From assembly GCA_039602395.1 (NCBI GenBank), contig JBCNJP010000003.1, positions 31,709,392 to 31,773,391 on the forward strand: a DNA stretch of 64,000 bases, written 5' to 3'. This document shows positions 27,698 to 38,667 of this stretch, piece after piece. Within the stretch, counting starts at the first letter, position 1. Every line of letters begins with the position of its first letter. The stretch comes from Deinandra increscens subsp. villosa. Lineage: Eukaryota; Streptophyta; Magnoliopsida; Asterales; Asteraceae. A model generated the notes under the pieces. That model did not search any database and was not told the DNA's origin. It saw only the letters and a list, made by a program, of their open reading frames with translations. Made by a program: the position numbers and the translations under genes.

Positions 27698-30241
27698 ATG
27701 GCAGAAGAGATGCTTATCGAAGACATAAAATATGAACAGGATCATTGTATGCCGGCATATCTAGAGGACCCGCCAGAAAAACATATGGAGTTATTCTACT
27801 CTCTATTGGCCGGAATGAACACTTGCAAAATCAATCACGCCCTGAGGACGAATGTACTCATTGATGAGATTCTGGTCAGAGAATTCTGGGGTACTGCTAG
27901 AGTCAATTCTGATAAGACAAGGATTACCGCAACGGTTCAGAACAGACAAGTCGTGATTGAGGAAGAAGATATCAGAAAAGGGTTAAACATTACTGATGAA
28001 GCGTCTGATCCAATCTCATATCCGAAAGAGGTGGTCCTAGCAGGTGCTCAATCTATGGGGTACGAAGGAAAGTTTCCACCAATATTTAAGAAACTTCTGC
28101 CGCACTACTGGAGGTGCCTGGCACATTACATGCAGAAATGTTTCCTAGGCAAGAGAATGAGCTTCGATCAGTTAAATCAAGTTCATGGAACTGCCTTCGT
28201 AGCATTGGCCTTAGATTGGAAGTTTAACTTCTCAAAGATGATGCTACAAGATTGGGTAGGCAATGCGGTGCTGAGTGCCAGAGAGCTGTTCTTAATGACA
28301 CCGAGGTTCGTTCAAATGGTGGTAATGAAGAAATACCCTATGATAGAAGAGAGGGTAGAGAAGCTGGATGTGAAGGTGATGGACATTGGGGTCTTTGGAC
28401 TGCAAACTCAATATAGACCGGGAAAGCAAACTTTTGAGGGTAGACTGGAGTGGGCTAAGAGGGGTGCGTTTCCCGAGGTTACAAGGGAACAAGTGATGGA
28501 TGATTCTGAACCAGAAGCTGACGTGCCCAATGTCAATGCATCCATTGCTGAAGATCAAGACTTAACAGCAACTCCGGCAGTTAATGTGCAAGAAGAGAAT
28601 GTTGTTATACCCTCCGATGAACAAAATGTAATGGATGATATTCTTGCTGGCCAGGAGATCACTGATGATGATATCTATGGGAATCTGGGGCCCTTTAACC
28701 TTAAAAGGTCAAGGGATGACATGATCGGATCATCAGGCAGTGATACAACCCCTCCTGAGCTGAATCTGGAGGTTGAAGATGTTCTTGAAGAACCAATTCC
28801 AGCACGTGAACCTTCACCAAGAAAGAGGTCAGATCCAAGAAGCATCAGATTCAAGCTTTCAAAGACCAGCTCAAGCATTTTGTTAGTACATCCAGCTGGG
28901 CCCAGTTCTAAGGGTCCCTGTACTCAAGAAGAAACAGCTGCTGAAACTGTACAAGATCAACCTGCTCCTGCTCAGACTGAATCACCACTTCTAACCGAAC
29001 GTAGCCCAGTTCGGGAAGAAAGTCAATTCATAGAGGTTGATCACACATTCGCTGTTCCAAGCCCAGTGAAAGTGAGCGCTGCTCCTGTGATAACTCAGCC
29101 TACAGCTGCTCCTAGCTTCAGGCCCTTCCAATCAGCTGAGCTTCCAATTGAGATGAGGATCAGTGCTGATCCTCATATTAACTTTCTGATGTCTCAGAAC
29201 AGAATCAGAGAGAATGAGATAAACGCTCTGCAGACTGAAAACAGAAGATTACGTCAAAAGGAAGTGGCAGACAAGAATCAAATGAAGTGGCTCTCTGAGG
29301 CTTTGATGGATCTGAAAAAGAGGTTTGATATCTTGAAGGGTGTAGTAGAGTCAAATGCTACCGGTGCCTCTGGTCAAAGCTCATCACAGGGTGTGCAAAG
29401 TACTGAAGCAATGAATGAAGACGATGGTGATGAGAATATTGAGATGTCGGACTATGCCAGAGGAGGAAGAGTGATCTCCAAAGCTCCTGAGGGTCATGAC
29501 AACTGGTTCCAAGAATTCTTTCAAGGACCAGCCCCCACTAAATATGCCCTTGATCTTGGTGAGAGCTCAATAGACAAGAGGGGGAGTCGTGAAAACATCC
29601 TTTGCTGGCACTATGATACAGAAAAGAAACTTTTTGCTGTAATTCGTGAAGGCTACAGTCCAGTTGAATACTACAGATCTCGTGGACAATTCCATTCCTG
29701 GACTGAGCCCGAGATTAGAAGCCTGTTTCGAGCCCCTTTTATCAACAGATGGAACAGCAGTGATGGTGACCTCATAAGAAACAACTTGCTGAGCCATCTG
29801 GAAAACAATTTCTCTGATTTTGAGCTGAAGCAGGTGAAGTGGGTGGAGACTGGAACCGACCCAGCAACTGGTGAACCAATGGGAGAAGCAAGGAGACCAC
29901 TTACCAAGCGCACAAGAGTTATCAACATGTTGGATGAGATTCAAGATGGCACCTTAGTCAAGAACTTCGACTGTTGGTTTTATGATCCGACAACTCATGA
30001 AGTGGTGGTTCTCTGCAAGGGGATGAGGCAGTTTCGGTTGTATGATCCAGTTGATTTGCTCAGATTTGGAGAAAAAGATATCAAGCTGCTCGCCTCACAG
30101 CCCATACTCGGAGATGAAAATGATATGGAGAATGCTGTGAGGGTGGGGATCTTTCATGGGACGGCAACCCGAATTGTGGCGACCAAGTGGTGGTCAAACA
30201 ATGCACTGAATACATTCAGATTCGATTTACTGCTGCCATAA
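27698..30241 (+). CDS. Accessory protein of element I (847 aa)
   Basis: Intact frame between pol and the 3' LTR. I prefer ATG 27698 (MAEEMLIEDI) to the in-frame ATG 27680, because a strong splice-acceptor sequence ends at 27697. Residues 1-260 form a globular domain with REFWGTARV, IEEEDIRKGLNI and MGYEGKFPP, shared with both accessory ORFs of element E. About 265-480 is acidic and Pro/Ser-rich. About 486-552 is a coiled coil (NEINALQTENRRLRQKE). About 590-847 is a second globular domain (NWFQEFFQG, YDPVDLLRFGEKDI). No signal peptide, transmembrane helix, cysteine cluster or catalytic motif is visible, so it does not look like an envelope protein. It stayed open while pol decayed. Function unknown. 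Confidence 0.85.
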   Translation: MAEEMLIEDIKYEQDHCMPAYLEDPPEKHMELFYSLLAGMNTCKINHALRTNVLIDEILVREFWGTARVNSDKTRITATVQNRQVVIEEEDIRKGLNITDEASDPISYPKEVVLAGAQSMGYEGKFPPIFKKLLPHYWRCLAHYMQKCFLGKRMSFDQLNQVHGTAFVALALDWKFNFSKMMLQDWVGNAVLSARELFLMTPRFVQMVVMKKYPMIEERVEKLDVKVMDIGVFGLQTQYRPGKQTFEGRLEWAKRGAFPEVTREQVMDDSEPEADVPNVNASIAEDQDLTATPAVNVQEENVVIPSDEQNVMDDILAGQEITDDDIYGNLGPFNLKRSRDDMIGSSGSDTTPPELNLEVEDVLEEPIPAREPSPRKRSDPRSIRFKLSKTSSSILLVHPAGPSSKGPCTQEETAAETVQDQPAPAQTESPLLTERSPVREESQFIEVDHTFAVPSPVKVSAAPVITQPTAAPSFRPFQSAELPIEMRISADPHINFLMSQNRIRENEINALQTENRRLRQKEVADKNQMKWLSEALMDLKKRFDILKGVVESNATGASGQSSSQGVQSTEAMNEDDGDENIEMSDYARGGRVISKAPEGHDNWFQEFFQGPAPTKYALDLGESSIDKRGSRENILCWHYDTEKKLFAVIREGYSPVEYYRSRGQFHSWTEPEIRSLFRAPFINRWNSSDGDLIRNNLLSHLENNFSDFELKQVKWVETGTDPATGEPMGEARRPLTKRTRVINMLDEIQDGTLVKNFDCWFYDPTTHEVVVLCKGMRQFRLYDPVDLLRFGEKDIKLLASQPILGDENDMENAVRVGIFHGTATRIVATKWWSNNALNTFRFDLLLP

Positions 30242-30262
30242 AAGGTCTAATGGTTCATGCCT

Positions 30263-30272
30263 AGGGGAAGAT
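30263..30272 (+). promoter_or_regulatory. Polypurine tract of I
   Basis: AGGGGAAGAT immediately precedes the 3' LTR start TGTTGGGC and lies 22 bp after the accessory stop codon. Confidence 0.85.
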
Positions 30273-30665
30273 TGTTGGGCTATATTTATTAAGGCATGAA
30301 CATTAGTTGTTGGGCTAGTTTATCTTTTGTTTTGGGTTTATTATTTAATAGGTTATTGGGCTTAATGTTGATTACGATTTGGGCCATGTGGGCCATTTTA
30401 GGTTTACGATTTGTATGAGGTACTATATAAACCTCATTGTTTATGATTGTAGAAAGGCTTTTCAATACATTCACAAGGCAGTTTACGATTTCTCTTATTG
30501 TCTGTTTACGATCAGCTTCACTTGTAGAGGTTTCTCATTCAAGATTCAATCTTTATCATAGATTGAATCTATTTCATCTACTTATTTCTTGAATCAATCA
30601 CATTTGAGGATTCCGCACTCATCTGTGATCAAATATCGTGTTGTTGGTTTGATTTTGGACCTACA
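30273..30665 (+). repeat. 3' LTR of I (393 bp)
   Basis: It starts TGTTGGGCTATA and ends GACCTACA. It is the same length as 18164-18556, with seven differences noted. Confidence 0.93.
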
Positions 30666-32645
30666 ATTTTCGAATCTCACATTCTGCATATAATTCTTCA
30701 AGAACATTTTCTCTCTTTTGCTTATAAATCTCAACATCCTTTGTGAAAACCTCATTTTTATCACGATAGAGAACATTCTCATCTTGAAGCATAGAAATCT
30801 TATTTTGAAGCTTCTCAACAGTAACAACAGTTTTAGCAATAAGTGCAGTAGCTTCCTCATACTTTTGCTGAACCGGATAACTCTTTTTAAACAAATTCTC
30901 AAAATCTTGAGTTGCGTCTAAATCTTCAGCTATGGTCTTTTCACATTCTTCAGTCAATTGAGCATTTTCCTTCAAAATATCTTCATGAACATGAACCAAC
31001 TCATAATACTTCTTTTGAAAATCTTCTAACTCTTTCTTGAGCACCACAATCTCTTCAGTTGATGTTTGACAACGTTGTTCAAAACCCGCAACCTCCTGAA
31101 GTATTTTTTTTACATTTAAGACATTCAAATGCGTCAACTTTTGAACTATTAGAAACTTTGGGCAAAGCATCTTGAACCAAAGATGCACTCGAATACGAAT
31201 CAGAATCAGTCGGAAAACTGTCATCATCAGCATGACGAGCAGTCAAAGCAACAGATATTGGAACATGATTTTTTGTAACTTTTAAATCTGCATTCCATGC
31301 AAATTCATTTGAATGCATAAATGTATTGGTTCAATCATGAGCAAAAGTAACAAATTTCTTCTCAACCTTGTCAGCTTCATTTGATGGATGAAAAACTAAA
31401 TGTACATGTTGACCAGTCTTCAATTTACTTTCCGCAGAACTTGGACATTCGCGAGCAAAATGAACATAAACTAAAAACTTATAACATTTCACCTTTGACT
31501 TATCCAAACCAATCTTCCCTTCCTGATTCAGTCTCTTCTTACCAGTTCTATTGAAAATTTTCTTTGTTCTTCGAACCAACATAGCATATTGCCAGTTCAG
31601 ATCCATTTCTTCCAAATGATCATAATCAATTTGATCATAATCTTCATTTGCTAATTCAGCATTATTCACTGCACCAGTGATAACACCAAAATATGAAGAT
31701 ACTAATGCAGACATCAAAGCATTATAATCATCGATTGTTTGAACAGACAATGCACTTTGAGTTGAAGAACTAGGACTTGAAACAGTACAACCAGCAGAAG
31801 AATAATTTGGAATTTCAGATTTACCTGCAATAAATGCTGTAGGAGGTGCAGAACTAAGAATATTCGATTTCCCAGCATGCAAAGTTGAATCATTATTACC
31901 ATAATACACTGCATGATTTTGAACTTGCTCAGGAAGTGACTTGTTCACCGTTAACTCCATATCCCTTGCTTGGATTCATTGAATCAGATCATTAAAAGAC
32001 ATTTTTGAATAATCTTTATCATGAGAAACCATCATCACATAATTCTCCCATTTCTCTGGTAGGGCTTCCATGATCTTGTCTTTCTTATCAGCTTCATCTT
32101 TTGTAAGATTCACCAATTTCATTTCACTCATTAAATGAGCAAACCGTGCAATCAAATTTGGAATGGATTCATTGTGATAATGTTTGAAGCTATCAAATTC
32201 CTTCTTCAGCACCTTTTGTCGACTTTTCTTGTATTGGTCATTACCTTCACATCTCTTTTCTAAAGCATCCCATAAACTCTTTGCCGTGTAGTTACTTGAA
32301 AATTGATGAAATAATTCTGTTGGCAATGCCATTGTTAAAGTACCATATGCTTTCTTCTCAGCTTGATACGCTTTCTTTTGTTCACCGGAAAGCTTCCTTT
32401 GAAGAATTTGGTTCCCCATCTTCACCCTTAGGATAGACATATTGATCAGAATATGATAACCACATATCAATATCATTCGCCGAGACATACGCTTCAAACC
32501 GTGTAACCCAACTATGATAATCTTCCAATTTGAGCAGTTTAGGAACTTTCTGACTTGTTCCGATTTCGTTATCATAATTCATCATCGATTGCATCGTAGC
32601 TTGAACCGTATTTTGAATAGCCGCGAACGCTTGAAAATCGGACAT
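30666..32645 (-). pseudogene. gag of H, N-terminal and coiled-coil part
   Basis: ATG at 32645 (MSDFQAF). The copia Gag entry motif (VPKLLKLEDYHSW) is followed by a shift near 32385 and the UBN2 domain (YTAKSLWDALEKRCEG, IMEALPEKWENYV; 32400-31976). A linker and the first zinc knuckle (about 31490-31450) read CYKFLVYVHFAREC: the second Cys is Phe and the Gly before His is Val, so this knuckle is dead. A long coiled coil (31100-30670; VLKKELEDFQKKYYEL, LQNKISMLQDENVLY) runs to the I insertion. Breaks also occur at about 31975, 31325 and 31090. Residual similarity to J (59853-60347) is high. Confidence 0.82.
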
Positions 32646-32935
32646 TTTGAAAAATCTGGTTACTGTTCACTCCGAACTTCCTCCGAACTCTCGCCGAACT
32701 CCCTTCGAACGTACTCTGAGATTAAAACTCGCCGAACTTCGTCCGAACCTAACCTTTGGACACTTAAAACAACACCTAGACCGAACGAGCGCCGAACTAT
32801 CATCGAACTCCGTCCGAACGTGTGCCGATCTCTCACCGAACCCTCACCGAACCGATATAATGACCGAACTCCGTCCGAACCTCAAGTTCGGAGCGGTTAC
32901 ACCGAACGTGTCCGAACCACAGACGAGCTAGACCT
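32640..32935 (-). repeat. GTTCGG motif cluster in the H leader
   Basis: About fourteen exact CCGAAC hexamers on the plus strand (GTTCGG in sense) lie in 290 bp between the primer-binding site and the gag ATG, irregularly spaced and often as CGTCCGAAC or GCCGAAC. The H and J LTRs carry the same motif upstream of their TATA box. Confidence 0.78.
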
Positions 32936-33155
32936 CACTCGACACCATTTTCTCGATTTTCAGTGTTTTTCGATGTAATTTTCGACAGAAATCCAAGTAA
33001 ACTCAAAATGAACGATCTAGAAATGAATTTTTTGACAAGAAGCACACTTAAGATGATCAAACAAACTCAAAAATGATACTCATTTTCGTAAAAACGTGAA
33101 TTTGAACTCAAAACTTCGAAAAACAATGATTTCCGACTAGTAGAGCAAACCAAAA
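32936..33155 (-). other. Upstream leader of H
   Basis: AT-rich 5' untranslated sequence between the primer-binding site and the motif cluster, with no ORF of note. Confidence 0.6.
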
Positions 33156-33167
33156 GCTCTGATACCA
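33156..33167 (-). promoter_or_regulatory. Primer-binding site of H
   Basis: TGGTATCAGAGC on the minus strand, two bases after the LTR end (TTTCA). Confidence 0.9.
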
Positions 33168-33169
33168 CT

Positions 33170-33497
33170 TGAAATTGCTTGAGCGTGTGGATCTTCTACT
33201 TAGTCGTAATGAAATCAATGTAAACGAGTAAAACACAGAGTGTAAATACAAATATGCTTTGTATTGACCACAGAGATGACCACAAAGTACACAGAGAAGA
33301 TATGACTCCGAAGCTTGTGAATTCTATACAAGACGACATATTTATACTAGGTAAATCACGACCGGCCGAACCTGAGGTTCGCTACATGTTTGGACATGTC
33401 CGAACTCCAGGTTCGCTGGGAGTTCGGACCACAACTACTTTCTATGTTTTGTCTTGTATTCGATACTTCACATAACGATCAGGACCATGTATCAACA
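33170..33497 (-). repeat. 5' LTR of H (328 bp)
   Basis: On the minus strand it starts TGTTGATACATGG and ends AATTTCA. TATAAATA is at 33346-33339 in sense orientation. Just upstream of it lies a group of GTTCGG motifs and their reverse forms (33362-33430). The length equals the J LTR. Confidence 0.92.
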
Positions 33498-33502
33498 TTC
33501 TT

Positions 33503-34990
33503 TCAACCGTTAGGATATTGTCTTGCAAGAGAATTCTTAGCAAAAATTCGACGTTTTCTAGAACGAAGTCCTTTAGTTTCATAACACAGTATGAATCTAA
33601 ATTGATTAATATCCAAAAGACATGTCACATACATGAGATAGCAAGATGAAATCAAACTGCCAGAGTTTGATGGTATGCTAGATACAATCATCTTTGCATT
33701 TAAAAGGTGTTGCGTACTAGACGCCCTAATTGATTATTCTATCAGAGTGTCGAGTCTGATTTAGGATTGTGACTTCAATCCAATGACCAACCAATAATGG
33801 AAGATTTTATACAAGTAAAATCCACATTGAGTTCCATTGGGAATTACCAGTCATTTAGAATGCTAACATGTTTTCATTATAGCAACAACGTTTGTTGTGA
33901 AAAGATGTTTGTCTAATGAGTCTTGAATAATTTACAAGATTCATAGTGCAAAGTCCGGTAATTCCTATAGAAACCAAGTTTCTTTAATACGGAATTTAGA
34001 TGTCCAGACATCAGGAAAAATGGATGTGCATAACTCAAACTTGGTCTCCCGCAAGACTCTTCTTGGAACCAATTTAAGTCGCAAGTGATCGGTGAGGAAA
34101 TGATTCGTGGGTGTAAGGTACGAACGGCGGCAATTGGCATGTCATGAGTCTTGTGTTTATCAGTTTCCAACATGAAACTTAATCCTCATAATGTAAGCAA
34201 TAGGTGCTTAGCAGGATTTTAACACATATGAGTACAAGCTAGTTATAATTTTTTATTTTCAAGGTGTTGTTCGTATATATATTTTCATGACCATCATGGT
34301 CATATGCACCAGACTTAGTGCATTCATATAACATAATAAAACAGGTGATTGTGTTACATAAGCAACATTGGTGACTTGAACTTTTCCAAACAAGCGTTTG
34401 AACTCAGCAAAGGACCTATTGTTTGAATTGACAAAATCAAGCAAGTGATTTTAGAAAAGTTCAACTTGATATAATGATTTCTCAAGCTACACATTTAAAA
34501 ACCCATAAGGTTCTATGAATTAAGGTAGGTTGATTATTCCTGTTGTAACAAGTACAATGAGAATAAGAGATGTCATAGCCTTAATGGATTAAGACAGAAC
34601 AATTGTTCTTCTTTTGCATTTAGGCTAGTCTCATGATCATTAAATCAATAGCACCAGGCTTAGCGTGTTATATATGTTTGAATCTAATCTACAAACCAAG
34701 TGAAACATTTTCAAGTGTAGAAAAAACCATGCATATAAAGTTTAAACTGGAAACTTTAGTGTATGTTTGAGATTCAAACAAAAAATCAAAATTGTATCAT
34801 CCTGGACCCTGCCAGGGAAACAAAGAAGTTGTTTAAAGATACCACCAAGAATTAAAAAACGACATGATCTTTATTCAAAGTTTGCAATCATGCAAAGATG
34901 TCATGTCTTCTTGGTTATCTTGCTTTCTACGACTTCACATTCCTACAAAATGTAAAGTATGTCAAACATATATTTTGAAGAATCAAGTGA
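33503..34990 (-). other. Non-coding internal part of F after gag
   Basis: About 1.5 kb between the H insertion and the end of gag. Frames are short (up to 86 codons) with no integrase, RT or protease motif on either strand. Confidence 0.6.
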
Positions 34991-35950
34991 AGTGGTTTAT
35001 AACATGAGGTAACTGATATATACCTCCCGAAGAGCCTGCATTGGCTTTCTTCAACTTGGCAAGATACTCAGGGCATTTTCTCTTCCAGTGCCCCATCTTG
35101 TTGCATTCGGAGCACTAGCGCTCAGCTTGCGTCGGTGCCTTTGAAGCCTTTGACTTGCCCTTTGCAGTGCTACTAGATCCTTAAGCAGCAGAGCCCTTGC
35201 AATTCTTCCTTTTTCTAGGCTTCATCTTAACCTCAGGTTTCTTGACACCTCCGGATCGGATGTCGAGCACATCATTTGACTTGCCTTTGCTGTTGTTACC
35301 ATTGATAAAATTAATCTCAGCGGTCTTCAACATACCGTGAAGCTCGGTCACTGTCTTAACCAAGCTGTTCATATTAAAATTGATTCGGAAAGGAGTGAAC
35401 GCGCTAGAAAGAGAGTGGAGGATCAAATCCGTCGCCATTTCCTGAGGAATAATGTAATCAAGCTTCGCAAGTCAGTCAATGTAGCCTTTCATCTTAAGGA
35501 CATGGGCGCTGACAGGACTACCTTCAGCCATTTGACAGGTGATAAGTCTAACAACGGTTTCATAGCGTTCCTGTCGGGCCTGGGTTTCAAACATGCCCTT
35601 GAGTTACCCGATCATCTGAAACGCCGTCCTGTCAACCATGCTCTTCTGAATTTCAGTAGACATGGTCGCCAGCATAAGGCACATAACCGAGTTGGCATCC
35701 TTTCTCAGTGCCTCATGTGCAGCGCGGGCAGCCGCAGTGTTATTTGCAGGTGCTTCGGGCACCTCGGCCTCCAACACATGCTGTTTGTTTGCCATCTGCA
35801 GGACAATTTTCAGATTTCGATGCCAATCGAGGAAGTTGGTGTCATCAAGTTTCTTCTTCTCAAGGAGAGAGTTGAGCTGGAAAACCTCGTTTTTTGCAGG
35901 AGGATTAGCCGGAAACAACAGGCAATTCGTTTAGTGTTCGATGTAATATT
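34991..35950 (-). pseudogene. gag of F
   Basis: Reading on the minus strand: the copia Gag entry (KKLDDTNFLDWHRNLKIVLQ, about 35860-35800), a middle segment with ATDLILHSLSSAF and MLKTAEINF (35438-35300), a basic segment, and a zinc knuckle CSECNKMGHWKRKC (about 35115-35075). A stop sits just before the knuckle and a shift lies at about 35600-35450. After the knuckle, KLKKANAGSSG runs out with no protease DSG following. This LDDxNFLDW type differs from the Gag of H and I, so F is a separate family. Confidence 0.8.
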
Positions 35951-37330
35951 CGTATTAAAAAATGGCAAGAAAATCTTGAATATGAATATGGGAACCCAAT
36001 TAGTAGTAGACCAACAAAGGAAACATTAAGTGCAATCACCAGTCACTAAGTAATCGGATGGACAACGATTGTCTCTTGTGAAAACCAGTCATAACTCCCG
36101 TTTATGAGGCTTTCGCGAATGAATTCGTGAAATACGTTTAGCATCATCCATGCCAATTTTGTCTACGAATGACCAGATGTACGGTGTTGAAATACTCCAA
36201 TACACAAGGTACTCGTAAAGAAAATGATAGATGTCCTCAGTGGTCAGTGTGCATGCATGGTGTTGAAATAATCCAATGCACACACCTTGGAAGATACCTT
36301 GAACACCAAGTGTGGTGTTGAAATACTCCAACACTGATGCATCGGTAAATATGTTCCAAATTAGACTTGACTAGGATGGCATAATCTATCCATTTTGCGG
36401 CTTACCAGATAGGATTAATTAGTCAGTTTTTAATTAATTAAAAGTTTGACTAAGCTTATACGAGAACCCTATCTCACTCGGGACAGTCACTTCAGTAACC
36501 TCCTTATTAAAGACTACGCATCGCGAGACAATAACCAATTATCAAAAGTTCGATATTTAAAGATCGAAACATTCGAGTTCATAGTCGAATAAAATTGGTT
36601 ATGAAATTTCGAGTCTTAGTAAATTTTATGACTCGAACCAATTGATTGTAAAACAGTTTTAATTATTTAAAACTTAGTTTGGAGTTTTAGTTGGCGCGTT
36701 AAACGATTTAAGACAGGCAACCAAAACGCGCATGCAAACAAACACATATTCGGCTTGAGAGGTTTCGACTTGTCAGAGACTAATGACAATGTCGAAGAAG
36801 GTATGGGAAAAACGTAATCAACCACAAGGATGAGTATGGAAAGGTCATCCAGTTAATTCTAACGCTCCCACTGGCTTCATAAGCTCTCCTTGATAGATTG
36901 GAATTCGTCGAACTTCTGGTCGTGGATTCTAGCCATACTAGGAAGTGTCCTTAGACAAGAACACTTACCACGATGGGGTAGTTGCATCAATGCTCATCAC
37001 GTTCGTCTAGGGCGAAGGTGAGCATTTACGAGAAAAATAGAATAAAACCTAATCTATTTTTGATACAACTTTTGAACCCATAAATAAGTGAGCCAATCCA
37101 AAACCAAAATACTAGTGGGCCAAAAATGGGCCAAACCAAGACACGACAAGCAATCATAACCAAAATATGGGTCTAGCAGAATACGCGCGTTAAACAATCA
37201 ATTAACGCATTAAAAATGCTTGGTGGAAATAAATCTACCAAACATGTGGAAAAAGCAATTCGTTTAAACACCAGTTCACAATTTCTACCGGTTTAAAACC
37301 GACCGGTCAGGGTTTGCGTGTGGTGATCTA
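35951..37330 (-). other. Leader of F
   Basis: A 1.4-kb 5' untranslated region. It holds three copies of GGTGTTGAAATAxTCCAA within 150 bp (about 36182-36330) and no credible ORF. Confidence 0.6.
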
Positions 37331-37343
37331 GGCTCTGATACCA
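37331..37343 (-). promoter_or_regulatory. Primer-binding site of F
   Basis: TGGTATCAGAGCC on the minus strand, one base after the LTR end CCCAACA. Confidence 0.9.
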
Positions 37344-37344
37344 C

Positions 37345-38667
37345 TGTTGGGTTTTAGACAGTGGTATACGGGTGCCCGGTGACGTTTATAAAAAACCTTT
37401 TAGGTTAATTAAAACATTACCGACCGGGTTTAGTAAATAAAGAGTTAAAACGGATTAAACCGGTAATCCGTTTATGCAGCGGAATTAATAAATTTTACTA
37501 GTTTTAGACGCGTAAACCGTTGGTGTCGAAATCGTGTCAACAGGATCACGATCACCAATATCACACAAACACCATTTCGCGTTAAATCGGTTAACGCGAA
37601 AAATACTAACAATTACATTAATCGAAATTAAACATCTAAACTAGAACGGAGTTTAGACATGCCTTCGCGGTGTTCTAACAAAAGTTAGAGACACCGAGGG
37701 CCAACAAGATGACGCTAGGGTTTCATGGAAAACCAATCCAAACCGGCGGATTAAATCATTTGCAAATCGTGAATACCGTCTCAAACGAATTCGTTGAGAA
37801 TAGCAACGATACGGTTTGTGGTGGCGACAAGCGAGCACCAATCGAATCGAGATGGTGATGGTGGCTAGGGTTTAGCGGGGCGATTACCACGATTATTACG
37901 ACGAGGGCTCGCACTCATAAAATCGTGACGACGACAATTTACCAGTGAGTGGTGATTAAAATGTGTCGTGGTGAAACGGAGCTACGCTAGGTCGCGACGG
38001 TGACCTAGGGTTGGCGACGGCCCTATGAAAGAGGTTGGCTTCGCCTACGGTGAATCATGGGACGATGATGATTATCTTACCTTGATCAATCACGCGAACG
38101 GGATCGTCCGGTCGCTTCTCGTCTAAGACCGTCTTCTAGGGTTCCACCAAGGAAGCGCGACGGCAAAAAGATGGAGAGGTTGTTTACGTGAAGGAGATGA
38201 ACGAGACAGAGAGGGTAGCGGCACTAAAAGTGGTGCAGAGAGGGAGAAGGTGTGAATAAGCAAATAAAAACCTAATCCCTAGCCCTCCTTATATAGGCAA
38301 CATAGTTGCATCTAGCCCCCCTCCTCGTTTTTCCTTAATTGCAAACAACTACCAAAATTTACGATTTATTAATAAAACATATATTATTATTAAACACACA
38401 TGTATTAACCTACGAGAAACACAAATAACTATTTATTTGTTTCACTGTAAAACACTAATCGATAAATCGAAATGTTTTTCTCCGTTTTATTATCGCAAGG
38501 ATATTTATTCGTAATCAATAAATGTTTATTAATCAATTACTTATTTCCGTGAATTACCTGTTAACCAAGTAAGCGGTTTTTATCTCGTTGCCCCCAGTGT
38601 AACTCTTTACGGGTCTAACCGGGTCGGGTTCTTGGAGTTGTCGGGTCTGGACATCCATTATCCAACA
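37345..38667 (-). repeat. 5' LTR of F (1323 bp)
   Basis: It aligns with 12197-13538. The minus-strand start is TGTTGGATAATGG at 38667. TATATAAG lies at 38295-38288 in sense orientation. It is flanked by GTCCT on the right, completing the TSD. Confidence 0.93.

Larger units (their letters stand above)
18164..30665 (+). mobile_element. Copia (SIRE-like) retrotransposon I with accessory ORF
   Basis: Two 393-bp LTRs (18164-18556 and 30273-30665) are flanked by ACTTT (18159-18163) and ATTTT (30666-30670), a TSD with one C-to-T change. The order is LTR, initiator-Met primer-binding site, motif-rich leader, gag (19166-21817), damaged pol (21818-25697), a hairpin, an accessory promoter-like region, accessory ORF (27698-30241), polypurine tract, LTR. 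Total length is 12.5 kb. The LTRs differ at seven positions that I counted (about 1.8%), so it is younger than its host H. The lineage is inferred from the long two-knuckle Gag, the protease-integrase-RT-RNase H order and the 3' accessory ORF. Confidence 0.95.
15115..33497 (-). mobile_element. Gag-only copia-like element H, hosting I
   Basis: LTRs at 15115-15418 and 33170-33497 are flanked by TSD TTCTT (15110-15114 and 33498-33502). The minus-strand order is LTR, initiator-Met primer-binding site, leader with GTTCGG motifs, a long gag with coiled coil and two zinc knuckles, a 1.6-kb non-coding tail with three hairpins, polypurine tract, LTR. Element I is inserted in the coiled-coil part of gag (18164-30665). 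No pol is present. Element J (56966-60596) has the same gag-to-LTR layout, so absence of pol is a family property, not damage to this copy. Confidence 0.92.
12197..38667 (-). mobile_element. Gag-only retrotransposon F, hosting H and I
   Basis: Two LTRs of about 1.33 kb (12197-13538 and 37345-38667) bound it, flanked by perfect TSDs GTCCT (12192-12196 and 38668-38672). The minus-strand order is LTR, initiator-Met primer-binding site (37331-37343), leader, gag (about 35950-35040), non-coding sequence, polypurine tract (13539-13551), LTR. Without the nested H element (15115-33497 plus one TSD copy) it is about 8.1 kb with 5.4 kb of internal sequence. No protease, integrase, RT or RNase H was found in any frame there. 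It is therefore either a non-autonomous gag-only element or a copy that lost pol. Confidence 0.9.

Noticed and set aside
27698..30241. The accessory ORF of I as an envelope protein.
   Set aside because: No signal peptide, hydrophobic fusion-like segment, transmembrane helix or cysteine pattern; it is mostly charged and coiled coil.
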